Below, piece by piece: positions 29,215 to 38,030 of a stretch of DNA of 38,030 bases. Where the stretch lies: the NCBI GenBank assembly GCA_032718475.1, contig JAUCBJ010006706.1:1-38030 (forward strand), read 5' to 3'. The stretch is from Nemertoderma westbladi (taxonomy: Eukaryota; Xenacoelomorpha; Nemertodermatida; Nemertodermatidae). The translations under genes and the position numbers were made by a program. The notes beneath the pieces are model-generated. The model worked only from the letters and a program-made list of their open reading frames with translations. It did no database searches and was not told the DNA's origin. Numbering within the stretch: the first letter of the stretch is position 1; each line of letters begins with the position of its first letter.

Positions 29215-30069
29215 CCGTATTAGTTACAAATCACCATTCCATTGCGATGGGTCGGGTAGGCAGGTCTAGGAGACTAGGACAGAACAATCAGTAAATTTAG
29301 TGAGATCTCATTCTCAGTGACCTTCCAGCTGTAAGATGACTCCGATAACAGAGATAAACTTATAAACTGATAAGACTGTTACAAAATCCATTGGTTTTTG
29401 CTGGAAATATTTTGAATTACTTAACTATTATTGTCAATCTTGCAATTGTATATTTTTGAGAGTTTTGCGGCAATAGTTATACCATAAAGTACAAAGACTT
29501 GCTATTGGTAAATACAGAACATTAAAAACCTTTGAAACAAATTGAAATCATTAGTAATTTAGGCCAATGTAATTTATTATGCTACCACTACTGGACGGAC
29601 AGTGGACAGGAGCGGTGTTTTTTCCTAAATTCCAGCATGTCACTTCATAACGAATATAGCGGTATATATATAGATAAGTATAGTAGATACAGTACGTAGG
29701 TTGCACCGGTTGAGACAATAACATAATTAAATATCGGAAATGATATAAAAAATGAAATATACAGAGTATATTAGATAGCCTATACGGCAATAGGTCAACT
29801 ATTTATTTCTCTAGCATTTCCCATGTTATTTTTCGTCATTTTTCACTGGGTTTCCGTCTTTTAAAACTTAAAATAATACAATCCCTATTAGCATTTATTT
29901 TTTGGTTAATAACCTGCAGATTGTCCGCAGATGGGGGGGGGGGAGGCTTTCGACGCAACTAACAACTGATTGCTCCCAAAATAAAACTGTAACCTGCTCC
30001 TTTACCACCGCGTGTGTCAGTGTAAATGGAGCTTTCGTGAGAATAAATCTAGCTTGAATTATATGAAAA
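29215..30069. other. No gene seen
   Basis: AT-rich sequence with a G run at about 29932-29943. The longest frame (79 codons, minus, 29551-29790) has biased low-complexity composition and no recognisable domain. Confidence 0.45.
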
Positions 30070-30775
30070 CTTTTTTATTCTTAAATAGTTACTTTTTCGC
30101 TCGAATATGCCCCGAAATCGGGATAAAAAGTTTCACTTTTTTTCCCTAGGGAAAAAAGTAACCCATAGGATTGCATTGGTTTTACTTTTATTCCAGGCGA
30201 GAAAAGTAAATTAAAATATTTTTGGTGGAATTTCTTAAATGTTATTAAATATATTGAAAGAGCATCGACGTGGAAAAGGTTTTAAAGTAATTTGAGCAAA
30301 ATCCATTCACTCACTCAAAAGTTATTGCAACTTTAGTGTCTGCGTGGCGTAACTACAAAACGGAACTCAATATCCAATATTGGTTTATGTAGTTAAGCGG
30401 CTCTCTAGTTACGTAATAAATATTCGAGAACACTAAATTAATTAACATTGAGTAAATTAGCATCAGGAGTTGAATGAAAAGTACAATAATTTGAATCGCA
30501 GTAACTATGGAAGCAATATAGTCAAATACTATAGTTCAATTTATTTTGCAACACTACTTGTAGTATTTCGCTACGTTTTATTAAAGAATTGAGCAACAAA
30601 AAAAGTACCAATTTAAGAATAAAATTACGTATTACATGGGAAAAAAAACGTAGAACATATTTTTTTCAATATTCTCTCGACCCTTTATTAACCTCGCTGA
30701 CGCTCGGTAAATAAAATGCCTCTAGAATAATGAAAAAAAGTTCTAATTTTTTCCCATGTAATAAATAATTATTTG
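30070..30775. mobile_element. Dispersed DNA element (copy 2)
   Basis: Same orientation as 12600-13305 and readily alignable: TACTTTTTCGCTCGAATAT, AAAATATTTTTGGTGGAA, CTCAATATCCAATATTGG, AAGCGGCTCTCTAGTTACG and the terminal inverted block ending TTTTTCCCATGTAATAAATA. The left terminal arm present in copy 1 (12308-12430) is missing, so this copy is truncated on that side. Confidence 0.8.
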
Positions 30776-32700
30776 TGAAATTCTTACAAATTATCCAGGC
30801 AAATTTAATTCGCCACAATTGTTTTACTGTAAACCATTACAATTAGACAGATGTTACCCAAGTTTGGTGTTTCTCCAATTGATAACAGAGTAACTGCGAC
30901 AAACTTTTTTAACTTTAGTTAGTACAACTCGAGGCAGTTGTTGCAAGCATCGTACCGAAGTATAATAATAATAACCTAAATACTTTTTTTATGTTCAATT
31001 TCGTTGACGTTAATGTATTTGTATATAATTAGACGGTAAATAATTTTCACCCAACCTGAATGTCCATCTACATCTCAGTAGTTATTGTTTGGCAGATGTT
31101 TAATAAAGAATGGTTGGGTGTTTAATGCGTTTGTGTCTGTGGGTCCGTGTGTATGACATGTGTACATTAAAATGTTGATTAATACAACAACAATCATTCG
31201 CCTGGTTACTTCTCGTCTACGTGTTGCTATAGTAACCTACGACACTTTCTGTGCTATTAATATAACTTATGTATGTTTTCATATCACCATAGAAGCTGCC
31301 AATATCCATATCGTTTATATATAGTTTATTTCCCTTCCTGGTAATGTATTGAATACTATATATAACCAGACTATTTTTAAAGTGTACTAAATATTTATTT
31401 AAATTTATTTAGTACACTTTGTCTGTTATTTGTACATCGTTATTAATGTATCCTTCCTTATAGTTATTATTTGTTTTATTTTTTTTGCATCGGTGTTATT
31501 TGGTTTTATTTGACCGAAAATTTCCAGAAAGGATCCAGGCGGTGGAGAATATACCCTATACGGCACGCAGACATGCCATACTGACCCAGACAGCTCTTAC
31601 ATAGTACACAGACACACATTGACCAGTATTCAATACATATAGGCAGGCCTACCAATAGTGTTCAAACAACATCCGAGTCCGCTATTCTGGATCTGGAATT
31701 CTTCGCCCACCCAATCCAATGTTCAGATAGTGAAGTAACCTAAAATACTGATGTTCCACCAAAGTATAACTTATTAATAATTGTAATAAAATATCACAAT
31801 TTATTTAAATATCATCAATAATTGTTACCAATCTAAGACTTTTTAGACATAAATTGAAATTCACTTATTTTATTTTCACTGTTGAGAGATTACTTCACTC
31901 TGGCGTAATATAAAGTATACCTTTTTATCTAACTATGGAATTTTCCCTCTACTATACAATATTGTCCAAAAAGTAATATGTTACTTAAACGTTTATTTAC
32001 CTTATATCTTATTTTCAGTGATGCTGTTCCTAATAAACATCATTTTAAAGAGTTAGAATATCTTACTTACACCCATTTAGCGACTGACTTCGCATTTTAC
32101 GTTTATGATACTTTAAAAGTGTCTCCAGAAAATATTGCACATGACGCCGTGCCGATTCGGTATCGCAGAATCAATTTGTGGATGTCGGTTTCTGTAGATT
32201 ATGACAAAAAGAGACGAGGGTCGTAATGCTCCAGGTTGTTTTGCTACATTGTCGCTATACTTGACAGATTTCTGTCAGTCAGTTTTAACGGCGAGGTCCC
32301 GTGTTCGATCCGGCCGAACTGCCCTTGTAAGGAATGATTAGTTCAACCTTGGGAGTTCGAGTGGCGCCTCTTTTGCAACGAGAGAAGCCATCTAGTTCCA
32401 ACGGATTCCGTCGGTTTCCTCCACTTTGTTTCGTGTTGCAGGATTATAAGTTATTTGGAAATAATTTATATTAATTAATAATTTGCAATTGTATGTGATA
32501 ACAGCTGAAATGTAGCCAATATAATCCATAATGTAGCGAAAATAAACACCACAGCGAGTTAATTATCCTAATTATTGTCAATAGTTATATTTTATTTCTA
32601 GAACTCATTTATGCTGGGTAAATATATCCCATACCACTTTTTTTTTACAAAAGTGATATTTGTTTAAACAATTAATGCTAATATAGTAGCCGATAATGTT
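30776..32700. other. Long region without a confident gene
   Basis: A perfect hairpin, AAAGTGTACTAAA/TTTAGTACACTTT, lies at 31379-31420. An 82-codon frame at 31978-32226 is preceded in-frame by a plausible acceptor (CTTATTTTCAG near 32018), so a terminal exon from ~32019 to 32226 is possible. I recognise no domain in it, and it is not called as a gene. Confidence 0.45.
32270..32450 (+). mobile_element. Possible degenerate tRNA-derived SINE
   Basis: GTGTTCGATCC near 32302 fits a Pol III B box. It is followed by GGCCG and a GC-richer, SINE-like body ending near a TTGCAGG stretch. No convincing A box is found upstream, so the head is missing or decayed. Confidence 0.3.
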
Positions 32701-33641
32701 TACATGGTACCCATGGCCTACTATATATACGGCCTAACATGTTGTCGATTTGGCCTTAAAAAAAGAGGCCAGTATTTTTTTACACTATTTTGATATGGGG
32801 ACAGTTCTATAAATTGCCATTTGCTGCAATTTGGTCAACGGACGTAATTGAAGTCTCTTCGTTAAGCAAGATACTAAATTTTATGGTAGTGTTTTAGGTA
32901 GGTTTAGCTAGTAATTTCAACACTGGTTCCGACATCCTACTTCCCTCTATAAATTTTTTGTAGTAGCTAGTTCTTATTACTATTTGTATAGAAAATGTTC
33001 CAGAACATGTTAGCTATTCATTTCTAAAAAAGTTATGTTCTAGAACAAATATTTTTTGTACTAGAACATTTTTTAGAAAAAAATCTGGATTCTATTTAAA
33101 ACGCATGGAATCGTTCTAAAACGTGTTTAAAATCAATAAAAAAAATTGTGAAAAAAAAATATTGTGAATAAAAAATTTTGAAAAAATTTTTTTTTATTGA
33201 TTTTAAACACGTTTTAGAACGATTCCATGCGTTTTAAATAGAATCCAGATTTTTTTCTAAAAAATGTTCTAGTACAAAAAATATTTGTTCTAGAACATAA
33301 CTTTTTTAGAAATGAATAGCTAACATGTTCTGGAACATTTTCTATACAAATAGTAATAAGAACTAGCTACTACAAAAAATTTATAGAGGGAAGTAGGATG
33401 TCGGAACCAGTGTTGAAATTACTAGCTAAACCTACCTAAAACACTACCATAAAATTTAGTATCTTGCTTAACGAAGAGACTTCAATTACCGGTACGACCG
33501 TTGACCAAATTGCAGCAAATCGCATTTATAGAACTGTCCCCATATCAAAATATTAAAATAGTGTAAAAAAAACTATTTTTTTAAGGCCAAATCGACAACA
33601 TGTTAGGCCGTATATATAGTAGGCCATGTCGTACCACGGTA
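32701..33641. mobile_element. Near-perfect ~940-bp palindrome
   Basis: Left arm 32701-33147 and right arm 33186-33641 are inverse copies with about a 38-bp AT-rich centre. Differences are few: a 6-bp insertion giving ACCGGT near 33490, and small changes near 32815/33523 and at the outer ends. The outermost shared block is CATGGCCTACTATATATACG. TGTTCTAGAACA-type palindromes occur in both arms. No coding capacity. It may be a very long foldback MITE or a snap-back inverted duplication. Confidence 0.93.
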
Positions 33642-33907
33642 GCTAACCTTATCATTCGTATGTAGCTAGTATTTTTCAACAGCTCCATCCAAAATAATTA
33701 TGTTTAAGAAAACAACGCTAAATTATCAATTAAGATCTAGGCCATGCTGCCATCTATGGTCTACAGGTCATAGGCGCCAAAATGATGAAAGATTATTAAA
33801 GGCCAATATTTGCACTTTTACGTTATACCCACCCATTTCTAAAAAAAAAAACGAATCAATGATGTGATACCTTTTATTCTGGAATATAGTCCACCCGACA
33901 TTAAGTT

Positions 33908-34367
33908 GGCATTAGTATTAGCCCGGGTCACCATTTTTCAAGATTTTTTTAAATATATTTTTATATGGTTTTTATGGTTTATTTCATGTTAAATGTCCTC
34001 TAAACATCTTCTAATTATTTTCCAATAAAAAATTCATGAAATTTTTATTCTAGAACATTAGCTATTTATTTCACTTAATTGAATTGTAAAGAAGGAAAAT
34101 CAATAATTGTAAACTGTGCATAACTTAATAATCTATTACAAAAACAATGGATAATTGATGAAATGATTCCCAAAGAAACCCAATTCTGGTCTTGATTTAA
34201 CCATTATTGGTTGGAATTAGATATTCATAGCTAATGTTCTAGAACATAAGTTTTTCATTGAAAAACCTTTAGAAGATGTTTAGAGAACATTTATACTCAT
34301 GAAATAATCCATAAATATCATATTTTAAAACATCTTGAAAAATGGTGACCCGGGCTACTAATAATGC
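33908..34367. mobile_element. TIR element of ~0.45 kb
   Basis: AGCCCGGGTCACCATTTTTC at 33919 continues to AAGAT and is matched inverted at 34332-34356; weaker inversion extends outwards (GGCATTAGTATT against AGTAATAATGCC-type ends). The subterminal regions carry TTCTAGAACATTAGCTAT and its inverse, linking it to the palindrome just upstream. Non-coding; a MITE-like element. Confidence 0.78.
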
Positions 34368-34589
34368 CCATAAGTTGTATGTCGTAGATAGTTGATTTTA
34401 TGTAGGTAGCTAGTGAGTGTCCTTAGAATACTGCTGCAGCGGTACTTTAGTTACAATGGATCTATGCTAAGCACATCGCTGTCTACATGAGTACAACATG
34501 CCATAAATGCATTATTTACTATTTATTAGCTGCCGCCCCAAACAGACGTTCAGTTACTGTTGTCGCACTCATCGTATTGTTTGTTAGCT
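34368..34589. promoter_or_regulatory. 5' flank of the HNMT-like gene
   Basis: No clear TATA box. TATTTACTATTTATTAG near 34520-34530 is the only AT-rich candidate close to the ATG. The frame is open upstream of the ATG to a TTG at 34560, which I do not take as the start. Confidence 0.3.
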
Positions 34590-35615
34590 ATGGACGATCG
34601 TCGTTCAAACACGCGAAACTGGCAGAAGAAATCTCTGTATATTTATAAACAAATCAGCACAGAAAGCGATGACGTCATTTCTTGGATAAAGCAGGATATG
34701 CCGCAACACATTAGCGACATGCGTTTCCATGAGAACCACGGACAGACCTTCACATTGCTAGTAATAGGAGGAAACCTGATTGAGATTGAACTTTCAGGGG
34801 AAATATTAAAGCGAGTCGGAAATTTGCACGTGACCTTGGTTAACCCAAATCCTGACGAAGCTGAAAAATTTGTGCAAATATTTAAGCGAAAATTCAACGT
34901 GGATTTTAACCCTCACGTTACTATAGATACTTGCCTTACTACTTTGGACCAATATGTCCTGATCCCAGATAACAACAATACGGATGGGTTTAATATGGTC
35001 GCATTGTTTTGTTTTATCGAGGTAATCAAATGCGATCACAATATCTCCAACGAGGTGATTTCCAAACTATATGGAATGCTGAAAATATTTGGGAAACTTA
35101 TAGTTTCACAGTATTCTGCCAACAGCTACTGGTCTAGGCTGATGTCATCAAATATTACTAACCATATGATGAAGCTTCCCTTCCAAAAAAACGCCAATAT
35201 TAAATCTATTCTTAAAGAGTCGAATTGTATTAATATAACAGTAAAATGTCACGTTCCTATTCATTCGATTGCCCATGTGGAGCTGATGCAATCGTTGTTG
35301 ACTAACATGAGAGGTAGAATAGAAGAGATATCCTTTGATTCTGGACTGAAATTATCGCCCCATGCTGCGGTGGCTCCCTTTGCCCCACCCGAGGTCCATT
35401 GCCCACAATTATTTCAGTGTCCATTGAACCAGGAAGGCTTGGCTATTCTCGATCTCTTTTGCAATGACGTTTACGCTTGGTTAAGTTTAGACAGGGAACA
35501 ACGTACGTTAATTACAATGTTGCTGAAGGACCACTTGACAACTTGTAGGTGTAAAAATAAAAATACAGTCTGTTTGGATTGCGCTATTGATATTCAAATT
35601 GTGCAAAAAAATTAG
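34590..35615 (+). CDS. Intronless histamine N-methyltransferase-like protein
   Basis: A 341-residue product starting at ATG 34590. It follows the histamine N-methyltransferase (HNMT) layout: an N-terminal helix (SLYIYKQIS, then W-IKQDMP), motif I LLVIGGNLIEIEL at 56-68, an acidic HVTLVNPNPDEAEKF strand end, the FNMVALFCFIEVIKCD strand-helix where HNMT has its own hydrophobic segment, KIFGKLIVSQYS, and a C-terminal ILDLFCNDVYAWLSLDR-type block that aligns with the HNMT tail. In HNMT, motif I is a glycine-rich GGGxGE loop that binds SAM. Here it reads GGNLIE and has lost glycines, so methylation is doubtful. The end carries CRCKNKNTVCLDC, a four-cysteine cluster absent from vertebrate HNMT as I recall it. 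Mammalian HNMT is about 292 residues and multi-exon; an insert of ~35 residues precedes the C-terminal block. Confidence 0.72.
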   Translation: MDDRRSNTRNWQKKSLYIYKQISTESDDVISWIKQDMPQHISDMRFHENHGQTFTLLVIGGNLIEIELSGEILKRVGNLHVTLVNPNPDEAEKFVQIFKRKFNVDFNPHVTIDTCLTTLDQYVLIPDNNNTDGFNMVALFCFIEVIKCDHNISNEVISKLYGMLKIFGKLIVSQYSANSYWSRLMSSNITNHMMKLPFQKNANIKSILKESNCINITVKCHVPIHSIAHVELMQSLLTNMRGRIEEISFDSGLKLSPHAAVAPFAPPEVHCPQLFQCPLNQEGLAILDLFCNDVYAWLSLDREQRTLITMLLKDHLTTCRCKNKNTVCLDCAIDIQIVQKN

Positions 35616-35633
35616 TGCACTTTTTTGTCGAAT

Positions 35634-35639
35634 AATAAA
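35634..35639 (+). promoter_or_regulatory. Candidate polyadenylation signal of the HNMT-like gene
   Basis: AATAAA starts 19 bp after the stop codon and would give a very short 3' UTR. Confidence 0.5.
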
Positions 35640-37304
35640 AAAATACTCGATATTGACCAACCAGATTTGAAAGGTTTGGTTGTTTGTTGTGGAAGATAGC
35701 CCAGTATGTTCTGGAGACACTTTTTAAACATTCTCAGTTCGTTTTTCTTTCTTTCGAAAGATTGCAACTCCCTACATGCCTAACAGCCTATAAGGACTGG
35801 AGTTTTGTCTCTTAATTTTAGCAAATATATCAGCGATTCCAAAAACGATATTCTTTCTTTATGCATCCCACCCTTAAAATATGTAATATCGATATGTAAT
35901 AATTAATGTAGATCGGGATTTGATAGTAAACCAAAACCACTCTCAATTATTTCTCAGGTATAACGGCGTGTTTTCGTTGTTGCGTTCATTCCTTTTGTGT
36001 CTTTTTTCACTCAATTTTGCTGCCTTTTACAGTAAAGGCCTGTTTTTGTGCCGTTTTTTGCAAATTTTCCCCACGTTTTTTCAAGAATGAAAAATCTTGC
36101 CCTAATAATGTGACAAAAATGATTTATTTTAAAATTATTATTTACAACTATCCCAGAATTACATGACAACAGTGCGATTTTTTTATTTAAACACACGTTT
36201 TAACACGTGTGTTTTGGGATTTTCCTTCTGAAAAAACCTGGCAAAAATGATCTTGTGAAAACGAAACCAGAATAAACAGGTTTTTATGTAGGTCTAACTA
36301 ATTGAGTAACCATTAGCTGTATACCGCGGAATTTTATAGATTGTCTCTTAAATAACGCATGTCTGTATTTCTCTATTCCATAGGGCTACGACTATTCCAA
36401 TTCCATGGTATCTTACATGCAACAGAATAAAACATTAAAGTTATCCGTTTCTGTTTAGCATAATAATCATATTAATAAATAAGGCGGTTATTCCATTAAT
36501 CTATATATCGGTACTAATTATTATTCAATTGATTTTTTAGTTTATATAATAATATTTTAGATGGACTTTCTAGCTATACAGTAGGTATTTGTGTTAAAGG
36601 GTTTAAACTGTTATATTTTGCTTGTCGTTCGACCCTTTTAACAAATTTATTAATTAAACAAGTTTACAACTTTTAAAGTGCACCGTGCATATTATAATTT
36701 ATTACGTTGCATGTAAAGTTACTTGGTTTTGTCGAGGTTTTTGAAAAAAAGATCTATATTAATATGTTATAATGAAAATATTATTTATTGTGGACTCATA
36801 TTTTAATTTAAGTTGGTAGAAACAAAAAGTAACATTTTCACTTCTATAAAATACTAAATAAAATCATTTAGAAAATAAATCAGTAGTGTACCAATTCTAT
36901 AACAAGAGTTTCAGACACACGACTTCATTTATTCTTTGTTAGTAATATAGTTGTTATACATTAAATTTACCCGACCACCGACCAAACTTTTCTTTTTGAC
37001 TTTGTTACAACCTAATTGTTGTACATTATATCCGTGGACGTGTAATTTCTGTTAATGTAGTTTCCGTTAAAAAAGGCCACATACAGGATGCTTATTATTG
37101 GGCTCGTATTAATATTATTAAATAACATAAATATTATTATATTATTAATAGATTTTTAAAGATATTATGTTGATGGACTTGAAATCGAGACGTGTTTTGT
37201 TTAGTTGTTTCAGCAGATAGCTGTTCTTATGTAAATAATAATAATATAATGCATTGTCTGTCTCTGCGTATTAACCACACATTTTATTCTTCTGAAATCA
37301 ATCG
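35640..37304. other. AT-rich region, no gene seen
   Basis: The one structure of note is a perfect 10-bp-arm hairpin, AAACACACGT/ACGTGTGTTT, at 36189-36214. Frames here are short and unrecognised. Confidence 0.45.
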
Positions 37305-37420
37305 CAGGGTACTACTGCCTGTTCATGCATGGACCGGGTACTGCCTGTTCAGGGACCGAGTACTGCCTGTTCAGGGACCGAGTAATGCCTGTTCGTTCAG
37401 GGTCCTAGATGGAGCCTTCC
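37305..37420 (-). mobile_element. RTE fragment internally amplified in tandem
   Basis: The unit GAGTACTGCCTGTTCAGGGA is present about four times at ~22-30-bp spacing and ends TCCTAGATGGAGCC. The same series (GAGTACTGCCTGTTCAGGGA, then CCTAGATGCAGCC) is a single-copy part of RTE copy C near 28880. This is therefore an RTE scrap whose short internal segment was duplicated. Confidence 0.78.
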
Positions 37421-38030
37421 ATATTATATTCGAATACTGACACCAGAAATGTAATCACCGACCAGGAAAACTCCCATAACCTAAATTTCAGTTCGGTAGT
37501 GTGTTTCATGAATTAATGACTGACAGACAGACAGACAGATTGTCTGATAAACAGACAGACTGGAATTCATCAAACGTTTAAACTGACATCGAAAATGCAA
37601 TCACCACCCCGCAAAACCCCCATATCGAAAATTTTAGTTAAGAAGTATTCTTCCTTATTTTTTGAATATAAATAGAATTATCCCTCCATTTAACAAAATG
37701 GCTTTTATCTCAGAATTTTATTTTTCGTTTCTACTCATGTACCTGTTTCTTTGGATCTGCTGGACCAAATTGCATGAAATTTTCAGTATATGTTCTTCTA
37801 CTAATCCTTTATAGGTGGAACCACCTTTTAGACATGTAGGTTAGAAATTGCAAAAGTTACATCACAAAAAACGGCCTATTTTCAAAAATGTAATTTTTCA
37901 TTTTGAAAATTTCTGGTAACCAAATTGACTTTGTATATTTTTTTTGGTTCCACGTTTGAGACACAGGCTAAATTAATTCCCATAAAAATGCCAAGCCATT
38001 CTGTTGAACCAATTCTTCGGAAGAGTGCAT
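37421..38030. other. No gene seen
   Basis: A short (ACAG)n run near 37520-37560 and AT-rich sequence to the window end. Confidence 0.45.

Noticed and set aside
31978-32226. Small gene or terminal exon with a possible acceptor near 32018
   Set aside because: No partner exon and no recognisable domain; a single acceptor-like site is too weak.
34560-34589. Longer N terminus of the HNMT-like protein
   Set aside because: It would start at TTG; the first ATG in frame is 34590 and gives an N terminus consistent with the family.

Overview
The window is metazoan nuclear DNA, very probably from a marine invertebrate. Spliced and intronless genes of animal families sit in AT-rich sequence crowded with non-LTR retrotransposons (RTE/RTEX, CR1-like and one other LINE), a Penelope-like element, inverted-repeat DNA elements, minisatellites and long homopolymer runs. 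An echinoderm or hemichordate is my best guess, from the mobile-element mix and the recurrent AGGCCT palindrome. The sequence does not prove it.

Three host-type genes can be supported. (1) A complete two-exon gene on the + strand (4170-4315 and 7276-7402) encodes a 90-residue GTP cyclohydrolase I feedback regulatory protein (GCHFR/GFRP). Its start region has been tandemly copied three times upstream, giving three identical 10-codon upstream ORFs. (2) An uninterrupted 947-codon gene (23660-26503, +) encodes an AF10/AF17 (MLLT10/MLLT6)-type chromatin reader. It has an N-terminal PHD-zinc knuckle-PHD module, a basic region, the octapeptide motif-leucine zipper, an 11-copy octapeptide repeat and an unusual C-terminal Tudor-like module. 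(3) An intronless 341-residue gene (34590-35615, +) resembles histamine N-methyltransferase but has a degraded SAM-binding loop.

Layout. 1-755 and 9371-10111 are inverted-repeat arms that enclose the GCHFR gene. Between them lie two minisatellites, a tRNA-derived SINE, an RTE copy inserted in a minisatellite, a MITE, the GCHFR gene (whose intron carries a Penelope-like fragment and a 68-bp tandem array) and a CR1-like LINE fragment. 10.1-14.3 kb holds foldback and TIR elements, poly-C tracts and a hAT/ZMYM-type zinc-finger fragment. 14.3-16.9 kb is a decayed RTE copy flanked by unusually long direct repeats. 17.6-20.4 kb is an inverted-repeat element whose ~400-bp arms carry many ATCC-N6-GGAT palindromes; it holds an 11-codon-period repeat and an unidentified 163-codon open frame. 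22-23.2 kb is a decayed LINE, then the AF10-like gene. 27.0-29.1 kb is a nearly intact, 5'-truncated RTE copy with a 13-bp target-site duplication. 30-34.4 kb holds a second copy of the 12.3-kb element, a ~940-bp near-perfect palindrome and a TIR element. The HNMT-like gene and mostly featureless AT-rich DNA complete the window.

The three genes have unrelated functions (tetrahydrobiopterin regulation, chromatin reading, small-molecule methylation family) and nothing suggests they act together. The rest is mobile-element ecology. All family calls were made by eye from remembered family motifs, without database searches.
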